A stretch of 64,000 bases of DNA, taken from NCBI GenBank assembly GCA_030247855.1, contig JAPDRN010000040.1:124001-188000 (forward strand), read 5' to 3'. Of the stretch, positions 22,467-32,981 are shown piece after piece; position 1 is the first letter of the stretch, and every line of letters begins with the position of its first letter. Under the pieces are notes generated by a model. It worked only from the letters and a program-made list of their open reading frames with translations, ran no database searches and was not told the origin of the DNA. A program made the position numbers and the translations under genes. Source of the DNA: Knufia peltigerae. Its lineage: Eukaryota; Ascomycota; Eurotiomycetes; Chaetothyriales; Trichomeriaceae.

Positions 22467-23675
22467 TCACTTCTTCTCCACCGCCTGTTTCCAGCCGTCC
22501 TCCTTCTTCGGCGGCTTCCAGCCGCATTCCAGCTCCAGAAATCCCTTGACGCTGCCCTTGATCTGGTTGATGACTTTTCCCCACCTCTTTTTGAGCTCCT
22601 CAGCATCTCCCGTGGCACTGGGCGTATATATCTGTCCCGCTTTGCTGTACGAGCCTAGCAACAGAATTCTTGCCCGCTGGTTGACCTCCTTGAACTTGGG
22701 CTGGGTCCTGGCGATATGCTCGCGCAATGCCTCCAGGATGGCCTGTTGTTCCTTGGTGAAAACCAGGATGAACTCGTAATGGTCAAATATATCGACTGGT
22801 AAGCCCCGGGAGAGGCGCTTGGCCGCACCTTGGCGAATGGGCTCTTTGTATGCGTAATTGAAGTACGGTTGACCGAAAAGAGCGTCGATGGCGTTGGGTG
22901 AGGAGGGAACATTCCCGTCAGCAAACTGGATCGGCTTCGACAATCCAAGGGCCTGCAGCTGCGGCACAAAGGCAGATCGTGCGCGGACACGCATTCCCGC
23001 AGATTCCCACTTATTCAACGGCCAGTAGTTCTCGGTGCGTACCGTCCACTGGTGAACCAAGTACAGATACGATTGCGCGACGACGGAGCGACCTTCGTTG
23101 TACGGATCGACGAAGATGACCCTGTATTGCTGGCGCTTGGCCGGAGAGGGAGATCGGCTCACCGCGCTGGGGGTCCCGGCCACCGCGAGCTTCTTGCCTT
23201 TGTTCGTCGTGTCGCGGTCAATCAACTCTTTGATATAAAAGGTGTTTACCATACCGATGAAGTGATTGAGTGACGTTTGATATTCTTCCAGTCGTTGATT
23301 GAGTTTCTTCAGCTCGTCTCCCTTGCCCTTGATCAGGCTATTGACCACGTCGGCAACCAATTTGGAACGCCAAGTCGAGTCGAGAATGCCTGTCTTCTTG
23401 CCATACCACGCATCCAGGATGACCTGAGTGGCTTGGGCGTCGACTTCGATCTTTTTGATGGTCTTTTTGATCATCTCGTAAAGGTCGCGGTCGAGCTTCA
23501 GGAGGATGTCGTTTTTGCTGTCGGGAACGAGTCTCTGCGCTATCATGATCTGGTCTCGAATACCTTCGAGACGGATGCCCATGAACTGCACAGTCTCTAT
23601 TGCGTCGGTCATTTTGTCATACAAGGCGATGGCCTTTTCCACCACCGCCAGAGCATCGCCGAAACCTATTGACAT
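22467..23675 (-). CDS. Fungal N-terminal helical domain fused to LMW phosphatase-like domain lacking the catalytic Cys
   Basis: About 402 aa, one exon. The start at 23675 (MSIGFGDALAVV) is preferred to an in-frame upstream start because it begins like SesA/STAND-associated fungal N-terminal domains. Residues 1 to ~160 are helical (IRDQIMIAQRLV, LNQRLEEYQTSLNHFIG). After a Ser/Pro linker, residues ~184-382 follow the low-molecular-weight protein tyrosine phosphatase fold: strand RVIFV, then DPYNEGRS (190-197) where the family has the P-loop C-x5-R-S, then ESAG (224-227) where active enzymes have DSAG/HSAG, then IFDHYEFILVFTKEQQ and a final strand RARILLLGSY. Asp replaces the nucleophilic Cys and the C-terminal Asp-Pro general acid is not seen, so catalysis of the usual kind is unlikely. 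Domain assignment is by pattern, not by search. Confidence 0.6.
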   Translation of the reverse strand: MSIGFGDALAVVEKAIALYDKMTDAIETVQFMGIRLEGIRDQIMIAQRLVPDSKNDILLKLDRDLYEMIKKTIKKIEVDAQATQVILDAWYGKKTGILDSTWRSKLVADVVNSLIKGKGDELKKLNQRLEEYQTSLNHFIGMVNTFYIKELIDRDTTNKGKKLAVAGTPSAVSRSPSPAKRQQYRVIFVDPYNEGRSVVAQSYLYLVHQWTVRTENYWPLNKWESAGMRVRARSAFVPQLQALGLSKPIQFADGNVPSSPNAIDALFGQPYFNYAYKEPIRQGAAKRLSRGLPVDIFDHYEFILVFTKEQQAILEALREHIARTQPKFKEVNQRARILLLGSYSKAGQIYTPSATGDAEELKKRWGKVINQIKGSVKGFLELECGWKPPKKEDGWKQAVEKK

Positions 23676-24499
23676 GATGCTTGACACAGTAGTACTGATC
23701 TTTTCTCCGCCTAACTGAATGCAGGGTTTGTGACCCAAACGGTGAAGATCTAAGATTGATGGTTTTGTTATAGGTATTTATCTCTCGTGAATTATGCGCA
23801 GAAGAACACAAGGGTGGGCAGCAGCAGTGAAACTATAAGAAGACTTTTTTCTCGACAGTCATGATTTTGTAGTTTCAGACCGACAAGATGCGGTGCAAGT
23901 GATTCAGCCTCAAGGCAGAAAATTCCCCCTGGTGTACGGGGGAAATACGAAGTGGTCATTTTGTACTTTGTAGGGGGCCTAGCAGCCCCTCGGATTGTGG
24001 CAGTGTTTTCTGGAGTATTTAGTGTTACTTCGATGAACACCCTTGCTTATTTTAACACCTACACACAGCCATCGCGGACAGGGATCTTTGGTCGTGTTCT
24101 TTTTACGATTTTTCAAACACAATCACCCTCAACATTTTGTGTTTCTTGACCACCTACAGAGTAGGGCCTGACGTTGTCCATTCAACTCGATATAGAGACT
24201 ATTGAACTCCATGAAACTGCTGCCAAACAGGAACAAAAAAAGGAATGTAGTAGGTATTTCGTACAGGTTTCCTCATACGGAGAATACAGAGTATGTAGGT
24301 AGGTATCTACTTTTCTGGTTTTCTCCTTCGACCGAGCTGGACTAGACTAGACTCTACTCTGTGCCAATGGCATTACGACAATGACAATTCCAATTCCAGT
24401 GTCATGCCATGTCAGGAGCAAGCTGTTTCTTATTTCACCTTTTGGAATTACGGGGGGTTAGATCTAGGCCGTTTGCTGTTCCCCAAATCCTCACGATTT
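23676..24499. other. Intergenic
   Basis: About 820 bp between the start of the phosphatase-like gene and the stop of the MARVEL-like gene. Several GTAGGTA-type repeats near 24290-24310. No gene seen. Confidence 0.5.
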
Positions 24500-25081
24500 T
24501 CAAGCCTTTGCGCCGCCACGGGACAACACTCGACCGACACCACCGCCGCCGCCGCCGCCACGTCTTCTTTCGGCGAAGAACCACCAGGTGCCGAAGGCGG
24601 CGGTGATGAACCAGAGGACGAGTCCGGCCAGGTCGAAACCCACGGCGACCTTCATGCGGTGTATGCCCCATTCCATCTCGGTCTTTTCCCCAATGTACAT
24701 GGAACCGAAGATGCCCGAGAGGGCCGTCCAGAGGATGACCAGGATCCAGTCCCACGCGAACAGAAAAGCGACGGTCCGGTATTGCAAAAAGACACCGACC
24801 AGACCGTACGCGACCGCCGTGACCGCCGACAGAGAACCCACCACCACGGCGTAGACCTGGACGCAAGTCATTAGTCTCGAAATTTCAAGAGGCAGAGTGA
24901 GCATCTCGCCGGCGAGGGCAGAACGAACCCATTTTCCGTCAGAGTACTTGTGTTCACGGTTGGCCCGGTTGAGGTCGACCCCGTAGAGCCCGACCACGAC
25001 CAGACCTTGGATCAGTTGAAGGAGCCGGAGAAGGAGGTTGGCGAGGTTGGACTTGCCCAGGTTGGAGAGGAAGGCGACCAT
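24500..25081 (-). CDS. Small four-TM membrane protein, MARVEL-like
   Basis: About 169 aa after splicing 25081-24929 to 24856-24500; the ATG at 25081 (MVAFLSNLGKSN) is chosen over an upstream frame rich in His/Thr. TM1 (LLRLLQLIQGLVVVGLYG) is followed by the polar motif VDLNRANREHKYSDGKW, then VYAVVVGSLSAVTAVAYG (TM2), FLFAWDWILVILWTALSGIF (TM3) and FDLAGLVLWFITAAFGTWWF (TM4), ending in a Gly/Arg tail. That layout matches fungal MARVEL-domain proteins of membrane apposition and trafficking. The intron is 72 nt with no stop, so unspliced RNA would also stay in frame. The upstream region carries several GT microsatellites. Confidence 0.75.
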   Translation of the reverse strand: MVAFLSNLGKSNLANLLLRLLQLIQGLVVVGLYGVDLNRANREHKYSDGKWVRSALAGEMLTLPLEISRLMTCVQVYAVVVGSLSAVTAVAYGLVGVFLQYRTVAFLFAWDWILVILWTALSGIFGSMYIGEKTEMEWGIHRMKVAVGFDLAGLVLWFITAAFGTWWFFAERRRGGGGGGGVGRVLSRGGAKA

Positions 25082-26468
25082 TTTTTTTTGTCGACGGCGG
25101 AAGAAAGGACTGTTGTGTGTGTGTGTGCGTGTTGTTGGAAATTTGAAAAAAAAAACAGACAAAAGCTTTCTCGAGAAGCTTTACGAATCTTGGTGGCTTG
25201 CTTGCTTGTTTTGAGTTTTCCGGTACCGGAGTTGGTGTGTGTGTGTGTGTGTGTGTGGTTGCGAGCGCGTGTTGTATCTTGTAGAGAATTTGGTTCAGAA
25301 CTGTTTTGATATGATGTAGAAAATATATTGTTCGCAGAGAGATGAATTCGAGAATTTGCTTTACTCTAGTATAAGGTGCTAAGGGTGTGGAACAAAGAGA
25401 AATTTGGGATAAGAAAGATCTTTGTACACAGTCACATTGGACAGAAACGGTTTACTCACTTTATCTGGCTTTGTTCAAGTCATGGACATGCTCGGGTTTG
25501 TTGATCAAAGTGTCTTTGTTCCCGTCTTTGTCTTGCTCAGCTGTGTAAACACTGTGACGAGTAAACCTTTCTTTCAAGCACCAATGTGGAAAAGCAACTC
25601 TCTAGATCGACTGCCGTATAACCACTGTCGAGTGTCTCGGTGTGTGTGTGTGTGAGAGGAAGAGAGCAAATGTGGTGACTCGAAGTGATACACCAACAAA
25701 AGTGACAAGGTAGTCAGTCCACAAGTACCATGTCACTTGTAAAAGTCTCGCAAACGCCTTCGTTGGCTCTTCTTGGGATCTTGGAAATACTGCGGGATCC
25801 CAAACCTGGGAATTGTTGTTGTTGCATGGTGCGTCATAGTGGAATGTCAACGAGCTCGCCAAAAAGAACCCTGTCAAAAGATTGCGGGGGAAAGAAGAAA
25901 TGCTCCGTTATAGCCCGCCTCTGGGCATTTTGGCGTTGCTCTATGGCGTTGCTCTAATAACAGATAGTGCTCGTACTCCGTTCATTCAGCGCGTGAAAGA
26001 AACGTGGCTGAGTGGTCGCTCTCGTATTTCGTACCTATTGTAGGTACTCCGTAGGTCATAATTCAATGCGGCTCTGGCGATTCGACGTCGCTTCTTGTCA
26101 GCATCCCTTACATATGGATATGCACCAGCGGATCTTCCCTCACAATCCACTCTTGATCCCTGACTAAGAAAAAAAATATATGTATGGAGCTACCTTACCA
26201 TTCCAGTCAGGTATCTCTGTCACACTAACACATGAAAATGATTCCAACATGCTTGGATCTAGACGACAGCATTATTTACTGAGAGGAGTATGTGCAAGCT
26301 ATGCTAAGGGGGTTATGGAAAAAGAAGGAAAACAAAACCAGCGCAAAAGAAACTACCACAAACGACCAGAAGAACCAATGTAGATCCGAAAGCCAACGGG
26401 AACCAAAGAGTAACGACGCAGGAATGGGAGGAGAAGGAAAACGGACAGAGCCTCAAAACAGCCCAATG
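25082..26468. other. Gene-free stretch with GT microsatellites
   Basis: About 1.4 kb. Contains GT tracts at about 25111-25132, 25233-25258 and 25640-25654, and a TACTCCGTA motif at 26045-26053. No supportable gene. Confidence 0.55.
25233..25258. repeat. (GT)n microsatellite
   Basis: About 12 perfect GT units in the region upstream of the MARVEL-like gene; shorter GT tracts lie on both sides (25111-25132 and 25640-25654). Confidence 0.9.
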
Positions 26469-28223
26469 TCATCGTATTCCTCCTCCACCGCCTCCGGTTC
26501 CGCCGCCAGCTTTATCGCTGTGGGTAATCGCGCCTCCTGTTTCCCCTTGTTTGGTGTTTGCTGATGCTGCTGGAGCTTGCACTGGGACTGGATCGTCATA
26601 CGTGTCATCCAAGCCATCATCCACAAGCTGATCCAGATGATTGTCTGCGAATTCTGGCAAAGGCTCGTCTGGCGCACTCGGCTGATGAGGTTGCGATGAC
26701 TTCTTGAGCTTCCGGTGCCCTTTCCTACCCTTGAGCTTGGCCTTTTCCAACAACCGCCTCTTTTCGGCCAATCGACGCCGTTCTTTTCGATCCTTAATTT
26801 CATACTGGCGAATCAGAGCATGTGGCGGCTCTCCGAAAATGCTCTCATATTCGCAGAACTCACATATCCAGATGTCTTCGGGCGCGGGAGGATGCTGGAG
26901 GTTGTTATACTCTTGCTGAAGTCGTCGCTGTCGAGCTGCCAGAACATACACATCTCCCTTCCTTCTCCGCGGCTTCTTGCCCTGCGCGTTCGCACTGGCC
27001 GCGTTAGGGGCAGTCGTATGTGCCTGAGAGTTACCCGCGGGCAAGCTGGACTGGGCTGTCTGGCCACTCTTTGAGGTGGCGCCTGATTGTGCATGTGGCG
27101 CTACGTTGCGCTGGTTGTACCCTGGAGAGTACAGGCTTTGCTCTGGAAAGGTCACACCTTTGGCGTCCGTCTCGCACGTGAAGGTGAATTGCGAGGCTGA
27201 ATGTGCTTGTTTGGCTTGCTGATCGAGAACACCCACATTCTCCTGGCCTTTGCTCAGCGGCTTTCTGAGCAAAGCGGTGGCATTTGCAATTGCTGCAGAA
27301 ATGATCCCTTGGTCTTTGGTGTCCTCGGCTTGGACAATGTTAGCCGTGTATCTCCTGTGTGAAAATTGACCGGACGTACCTTTGGCATTGCTATTCATGT
27401 TTTGGTCGTACTTGGAAGGAAAAGATCGAGCGTTGGAGCCGTTGACCGAAACGCCCAATGGGTTCCTTCCTGAAAATTTTCTCGCATTACGACCTCTGCC
27501 AGCGCCTTGGAGACCAAGACCAGTATTTCCAGCTGCATTTTTCACGTTGTAATGAGCATCGTCGGAGGGGCTGTCGGGGTTGATGCCCATGTGCGAAAAT
27601 TCACTCGTCATGTTGGAATGGTGCAGATTCAAATTGCCGGATGTTGGTATTTTTCGTTTCTTTTTATTGTTTGTGTTTTCAAATGCTTCGTAGCCGTCTG
27701 GTCCTGATATGCTGCCTTTGGAGTATCTAGTATGCCTTCCACTTCGCGGGGATGAGGATAGATAATGAGAGATAGGGAGCATGCCGTCTAGGTCGTCGAG
27801 ATCATCATCGTAGTCGTCATGGTGGCAGTGATGATGATGATGCGGGCAATCATGATCATGGTGGTCTGAGTCGTGATCATGGTCATGGTCATGGTCATGA
27901 TCGTACCCATCACTGTGATGGTGGACTAATACCTTGCTGTCATTCGGATAATCTCCGTTTTCACCATAATGAGCATATGCGGGAAGAGTCGTCGAGGGTA
28001 ATGAGGGAGGGTAGGTAATTGCATCAGCGGCCTCTTGAGACAAACGAGACTTGATCGATCGTTTAGGGAGAGGACGAATCAATCGTTCGGGAAAAGCGGT
28101 TGAAGGAGTGTCCGGAGACGATAGATAGGAAGCACCTGCACGCCCGAGTCAGTTGTTTTCCCATCTGCCGACCAGAGCCTCAATACCTCGTTCTACCGTC
28201 CCAGGAGATGTAGCGCATGCCAT
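26469..28223 (-). CDS. Unknown disordered protein with His/Asp-rich tract and CEFC motif
   Basis: Not recognised as a named family. Two exons, 28223-28187 and 28135-26469, give about 567 aa; the 37-nt first exon (MACATSPGTVER) is inferred from a 51-bp intron in phase and supplies an ATG that the long frame lacks. Order of parts: a basic segment FPERLIRPLPKRSIKSRL (about 26-43); a His/Asp-rich stretch about 90-130 with repeated DH pairs and a run of His around CPHHHHHCHH; a long low-complexity middle; a conserved-looking block IWICEFCEYESIFGEPP (from residue 434) followed by a strongly basic helix (KDRKERRRLAEKRRLLEK); an acidic patch and a Gly tail. The basic helix suggests a nuclear or RNA-associated protein; the His tract suggests metal binding. 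Both are inferences. Confidence 0.7.
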
Positions 28224-29057
28224 GCTTGGCTCTCTTCCCTTCTCTCAGCTAACGATCAAAGCAAGATTTTCCACACCCCATGAACCAAGAGACTTGTTGA
28301 TACCGAGGTTGGTCTGCACGATTCCACAGTCAGTGGTATTACAGAATTTCTTCGAGGGACAGATAGTGATGATGGATGTAATGGCCTCCTTTCGCCACCT
28401 TTGGAGGACACAATGGCATTGTGCAGAGTGGATTCGTGGACATGAACATACCCCCGTGTGAATTATTCAGCCAGATCCGGAGAGTTGTCGAGTATGACCC
28501 TGCGAGAAGGGTGCGTTCAGAGGGAAGTGATACAGTCTATCGACGAGTCGAGGATCACAGATCAATGTCCGATCGATCAGCCTTGAAGGACCAAGATCAC
28601 AAGAGTCTGGAAGGACAATCTGGGAGATGGGTATGAAAGCTTTCTCGGAAGAGACTGTTGGAGAGCGCAGTCTCAGGCTCGGTGAAAGTGTCCACTCTCC
28701 ATCGCTGCCAAGAACGAGGAACTTACTCCTTCCTCTGGTGCAGCACAAGCACCCGCAGCAGCAACATAGAACATGTATACTTCGAATTGCTACCATTACA
28801 TGACAGTTGCTAACTGCGAATAATTACCTGTATCGTGACATCCTTGGTCTATCTATGGCAGTCCTGCAGATGTAAGCTAGATTCGACGTTCCAATACCAC
28901 CTCCGCAGCAAGTATATCTGGGCATTGTTAATTCGTGTGCTCGTTCCAATCTACCTAGTACCAAACATGCATTTTAACCGCTATGAATCATTATGTGTAT
29001 AAAAGTCATGTTGCCGGTACCAGCCGGTGTCACATCAATGCATCGTCCACACGGATA
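28224..29057. other. Intergenic
   Basis: About 830 bp between the His/Asp-rich protein and the next minus-strand gene. No gene, repeat or motif I can support. Confidence 0.5.
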
Positions 29058-30263
29058 TCATTTCTTCGACTGTCGCGTGCGACGTGGAGCGTCCACAGAC
29101 CTAACAGATGACTTGGACTCAGTCGCTGCCACCCGCTTCGCACGACTACTCGCGGTAGACCTCGAAATGGCTGACTCCGCGGGTTCCTCGATTGCCTTTC
29201 TCTTCTTTTTCTGAGCCGGCGCAGATCCGTTCGTCCCAGAAGGCTTGTCATACTTGTGCGGTTGTGAGTCGGCCTGAGCTTTCGACCTGGTTTCTTTCAG
29301 CCTTGTCCCGACCAGTGAGCTAGACTCGGTTGCGCTACTGCGTGTGCTGGTCACCTTTCCGGCGGTAGCAGATTCCGAGGCTTGAGAAGTTGCCAACTCT
29401 TCCTGCATTCGGCGTCGCTTTCGAGGTGGTTCTCCGTCGACGACAGAATCCTCTGCTATCTTCGCAAGAGCGACTGTCTCTGTTCCCTCAGGTGGTGGTG
29501 TTGATTCCGTACCCTCGATTTCTCTCACCTCGTCACCATATTTCGTCTCAATGGCTGCACTTAGGTGTCTCAAATCATCCACCCCCACGTCTTCTGCTGC
29601 TAGAACCACCTCATCGTAGTCATCGCCCTCCTCGTCTCTGCCTCGTTCAGCATCATCGTCACGCTGTACATTTTGGTCCATTCGCTTTCCTTGCACGTTC
29701 TGTAAACCCATGTCTGCCAGACTCATGTCCTTCGCCCAAGACTCATCTTCCTCGGGATTGGCACCATTGCGACCCCAGCCACTGTCTGTGATTGCAAAGA
29801 TCTCTCTCCAGTTCTTCATCAGTGCCACTTTTGAGTCCTCCTCTTTCCGATATGGTGGCGTGCGAGGCGATATTGGCGTTGCCCACAAAGTTCCCTTGAT
29901 GTTTCTCACCAACAGTTCTTCGTCAGATAGTGGTGCATTGAGACGGTCCGCCAATTTCCTCTTCGTTCCCCGCTTCTCAGCTTTTGCTTCAGGTTTCTGT
30001 GGTGTGGATTGATTCGGTGCAGTGCCGTCTTGTGGGTTTATTTTCAGTAAGGACGGATCATCGTCCATGTAGTCATCGGAATAGTAATCCCAATCACTGA
30101 AGTACTCTTGCATATCATAACCAGCAATCTCATCTTGATATACGGGGCTCGGCATGGTATGATCGGCAAGGTCGTCAGCCAGCTCTAGGGCAGGGTCGAC
30201 ATCGTCTAAGATGTCCTCAATATCGTCATAGGGAGAATATGTATAGTCCTCGATGTCGGACAT
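29058..30263 (-). CDS. Unknown acidic/basic nuclear-type protein (401 aa)
   Basis: Single-exon ATG frame, not a family I can name. The N-terminus is strongly acidic and Tyr-rich (MSDIEDYTYSPYDDIEDILD through about residue 75), typical of an acidic tail. A middle block around residues 110-165 looks folded or conserved (LVRNIKGTLWATPISPRTPP, ALMKNWREIFAITDSGWGRN). The C-terminal half is disordered and basic, with nuclear-localisation-like clusters PPRKRRRMQ, QKKKRKA and a final PRRTRQSKK. It is divergently arranged with mccA across about 520 bp. A chromatin or transcription role is possible but not shown. Confidence 0.72.
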   Translation of the reverse strand: MSDIEDYTYSPYDDIEDILDDVDPALELADDLADHTMPSPVYQDEIAGYDMQEYFSDWDYYSDDYMDDDPSLLKINPQDGTAPNQSTPQKPEAKAEKRGTKRKLADRLNAPLSDEELLVRNIKGTLWATPISPRTPPYRKEEDSKVALMKNWREIFAITDSGWGRNGANPEEDESWAKDMSLADMGLQNVQGKRMDQNVQRDDDAERGRDEEGDDYDEVVLAAEDVGVDDLRHLSAAIETKYGDEVREIEGTESTPPPEGTETVALAKIAEDSVVDGEPPRKRRRMQEELATSQASESATAGKVTSTRSSATESSSLVGTRLKETRSKAQADSQPHKYDKPSGTNGSAPAQKKKRKAIEEPAESAISRSTASSRAKRVAATESKSSVRSVDAPRRTRQSKK

Positions 30264-30782
30264 GATGACTAGCTCATCCGCTCATGGTCACCTGCGGGAC
30301 AGGAAGGAGGAGGGTGAAGAGGGGGGCAAGGGTTGTAGAAGCAGAGTCGGCTGTTCGTGTGAAGGCGACGGAGGCCAGTTAACAACCTCAAGAAAGGCTC
30401 AGTGATGAAAAATTGAAGAGACCAACCATGGCTTGGTCGTTATTGCCAGCTCAACGTGAAGTAGAAAAGATGTGTTGGACAGAGTATGACAATCCACGGT
30501 TGTTCAACATACGAAAACGCGTGCAAATACAGTATGGTGGGCAATTTAGGAACAAGGAATACCTGAGTCGTGTCTCTTGGGTACCTTAGGTAGGTGCCAT
30601 AGCGGTGAGCCGGGCACATGCTTCTCCGCACTTCTGCTCCCTCACCCCCTCTAGCCGTCACTAACCGGGCTCCCGAGGTATGCGTCTTGTCATGTACCTT
30701 ACGACCACGTATATCTAGGTGGTATGCGCATTGTGTCTGAACCACGTTATGAGGTTGAAAGGCTCTCCGAGCTACTGTAGCC
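30264..30782. other. Divergent promoter region, unknown nuclear gene / mccA
   Basis: About 520 bp that must serve the mccA promoter and the upstream region of the minus-strand gene. No clear shared site seen. Confidence 0.5.
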
Positions 30783-32981
30783 ATGTCACGCCTTCGAATA
30801 CCGCGCACATCTGCTTGGAGGGCGAGGCCAGCGGTACAATCCTATTTCAACTGCCAGCTTCGAGGAACCCATACGGACCACCAACACAATATCAACTCGC
30901 TTGACTCTATCCTGATCGCGAATCGAGGCGAGATAGCGATCAGAGTTAACCGCACTGCATCTAAGTATGGCATTCGGACAACTACTCTGTATACGGATCC
31001 TGACGCTCGATCACAACACGCCCATTCATCCCCATTTGCCTTCAACCTCGGCGCTACTGCCGCCTACCTCGATCAAGACAAGATTCTATCGATAGCGAAA
31101 GAGCAGGGCTGCCAGGCGATACATCCAGGCTATGGCTTCTTGTCTGAGAATGCCGACTTTGCCCGAAGATGTGCGGAAGAGGGCATCACCTTCATTGGGC
31201 CTCCAGCGAGCGCCATCGAGGACATGGGAGACAAAGCAAGGAGTAAGGAGATAATGAATGCGGCCGGGGTACCATGCGTGCCTGGATATCATGGAAGCGA
31301 TCAAAACCCAGACACCCTTGCACAAGAGGCAGAGAAAATCGGATACCCAGTTCTCATCAAAGCCGTCCGTGGTGGAGGGGGTAAAGGTATGAGAATAGTC
31401 AAGAATCCTCAAGAGTTTTCAGATATGCTCGAGAGCGCCAAAAGTGAAGCACGAAACTCATTCGGTAACGACGAGGTCCTTGTAGAGAAGTACATTACGA
31501 CACCACGACATATTGAGGTCCAAGTCTTTGCGGACAAGCACGGAAATTGTGTTGCACTTGGTGAGCGAGACTGCTCCATTCAACGAAGACACCAGAAGAT
31601 ACTCGAGGAATCACCAGCGCCAGATCTAGAAGATGGAATTCGCAAAGATATCTGGGAGAAGGCTCGTGCTGCTGCTTTGGCCGTCAACTATGAAGGTGCT
31701 GGAACCGTTGAGTTCATCTTCGACAATGACACTGGGAAATTCTACTTTATGGAGATGAACACCCGACTCCAGGTCGAGCACCCGGTTACAGAAATGGTTA
31801 CAGGGCAAGATCTTGTCCATTGGCAAATCCTGGTCGCGGAAGGCAAACCGCTGCCGCTAACTCAGGCGGAAGTTGAGGAGCAAATCTCTCAACGTGGCCA
31901 TGCCATTGAGGCCCGCATCTATGCCGAAAATCCAGAGAAAGGCTTCATCCCAGATTCAGGGAAGCTCATACATGTGCGGCTACCCATCGAAACGGAAGAT
32001 GTACGTATCGATAGCGGTTTCGTCGAGGGAGATGTAGTGTCCAGCCATTATGACCCTATGATTGCGAAACTGATTGTTCGAGGACCAAACCGAACCGATG
32101 CTCTTCGTAAGTTGGCCCTGGCCTTGCGAGATTATGAAGTTGCAGGACCAGTCACGAACATCGACTTTGTCAAACGAGTATGCCAGTCTCCAGACTTCAT
32201 GTCCGGCCAGGTTGAAACTGGTTACATCGAAAAGCATCGACCAGAGCTCTTTGCACCAGCCCCCATCACATCAGAAGTGCTCGCCGAGGCGGCAATAGCC
32301 TCGTATCTACATACTACGAGCCACAACAACTCCCCGACAGCGTTGTCAACTTCGACAGGCTCTTCGACTTCATGGCTAAATGCCACGTCCGACTTCCAGC
32401 CTCGGACTTTCCACTTCCATTCTGCTGATTTCGAGCAAGGCCCGGGCAAAAGCCCAGACGTTCACACCGTTGAAGTTCACCAAACAAGCCCTGGCCAATT
32501 CTCCGTTCGACGCCCTTCTGATTCAACGCCCATCAGTGTATCCTCCTCCTTTGACGCCTCTACGAATACTTTGACAACATATTTTCCTCATACACGTCAC
32601 ACATCGCGCGTAGTATTCGGCCCGTCGAATACTGCTTCTGCAGGAGCAATTCACCTTTTCACACCTGACGGCTCTTTCCGTCTGGCACCATCTCAACCAT
32701 CGTGGCTTGCTAAAGCCCTCGGTGTGACGGAAAAGGCAAACTCACTGCTTGCTCCTATGCCTGCCAAAATTCTAAGAGTGATGGTCAGAGCAGGAGATGT
32801 AGTGACCAAGGACCAACCACTCCTAGTCATCGAGAGTATGAAGATGGAAACAGTTATCCGGAGCCCGGCTTCCGATATGACTGTGAAACGGGTCGTTCAC
32901 GGAGAGGGCGAGGTCGTCGGTAGCGGCGTTGAGCTAGTCGAGTTTGAAGGGGAATCGAGTGACAACATGGGTGAACCTTGA
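30783..32981 (+). CDS. mccA: 3-methylcrotonyl-CoA carboxylase alpha (biotin-carrying) subunit
   Basis: Mitochondrial enzyme of leucine breakdown: with the beta subunit it carboxylates 3-methylcrotonyl-CoA to 3-methylglutaconyl-CoA. One exon, 732 aa. The first ~40 residues are Arg/Ser/Thr-rich without acid (MSRLRIPRTSAWRARPAVQ), a mitochondrial presequence. Biotin carboxylase starts at ILIANRGEIAIRV, with HPGYGFLSENADFAR, the ATP-grasp Gly loop RGGGGKGMRIV, VEKYITTPRHIEVQVF, ERDCSIQRRHQK and MNTRLQVEHPVTEMVTG. The biotin acceptor is K687 in ESMKM near the C-terminus. Overall length and the short BT domain separate it from pyruvate carboxylase and acetyl-CoA carboxylase. Its partner mccB lies 4 kb downstream on the other strand with RSR1 between. 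Confidence 0.96.
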   Translation: MSRLRIPRTSAWRARPAVQSYFNCQLRGTHTDHQHNINSLDSILIANRGEIAIRVNRTASKYGIRTTTLYTDPDARSQHAHSSPFAFNLGATAAYLDQDKILSIAKEQGCQAIHPGYGFLSENADFARRCAEEGITFIGPPASAIEDMGDKARSKEIMNAAGVPCVPGYHGSDQNPDTLAQEAEKIGYPVLIKAVRGGGGKGMRIVKNPQEFSDMLESAKSEARNSFGNDEVLVEKYITTPRHIEVQVFADKHGNCVALGERDCSIQRRHQKILEESPAPDLEDGIRKDIWEKARAAALAVNYEGAGTVEFIFDNDTGKFYFMEMNTRLQVEHPVTEMVTGQDLVHWQILVAEGKPLPLTQAEVEEQISQRGHAIEARIYAENPEKGFIPDSGKLIHVRLPIETEDVRIDSGFVEGDVVSSHYDPMIAKLIVRGPNRTDALRKLALALRDYEVAGPVTNIDFVKRVCQSPDFMSGQVETGYIEKHRPELFAPAPITSEVLAEAAIASYLHTTSHNNSPTALSTSTGSSTSWLNATSDFQPRTFHFHSADFEQGPGKSPDVHTVEVHQTSPGQFSVRRPSDSTPISVSSSFDASTNTLTTYFPHTRHTSRVVFGPSNTASAGAIHLFTPDGSFRLAPSQPSWLAKALGVTEKANSLLAPMPAKILRVMVRAGDVVTKDQPLLVIESMKMETVIRSPASDMTVKRVVHGEGEVVGSGVELVEFEGESSDNMGEP

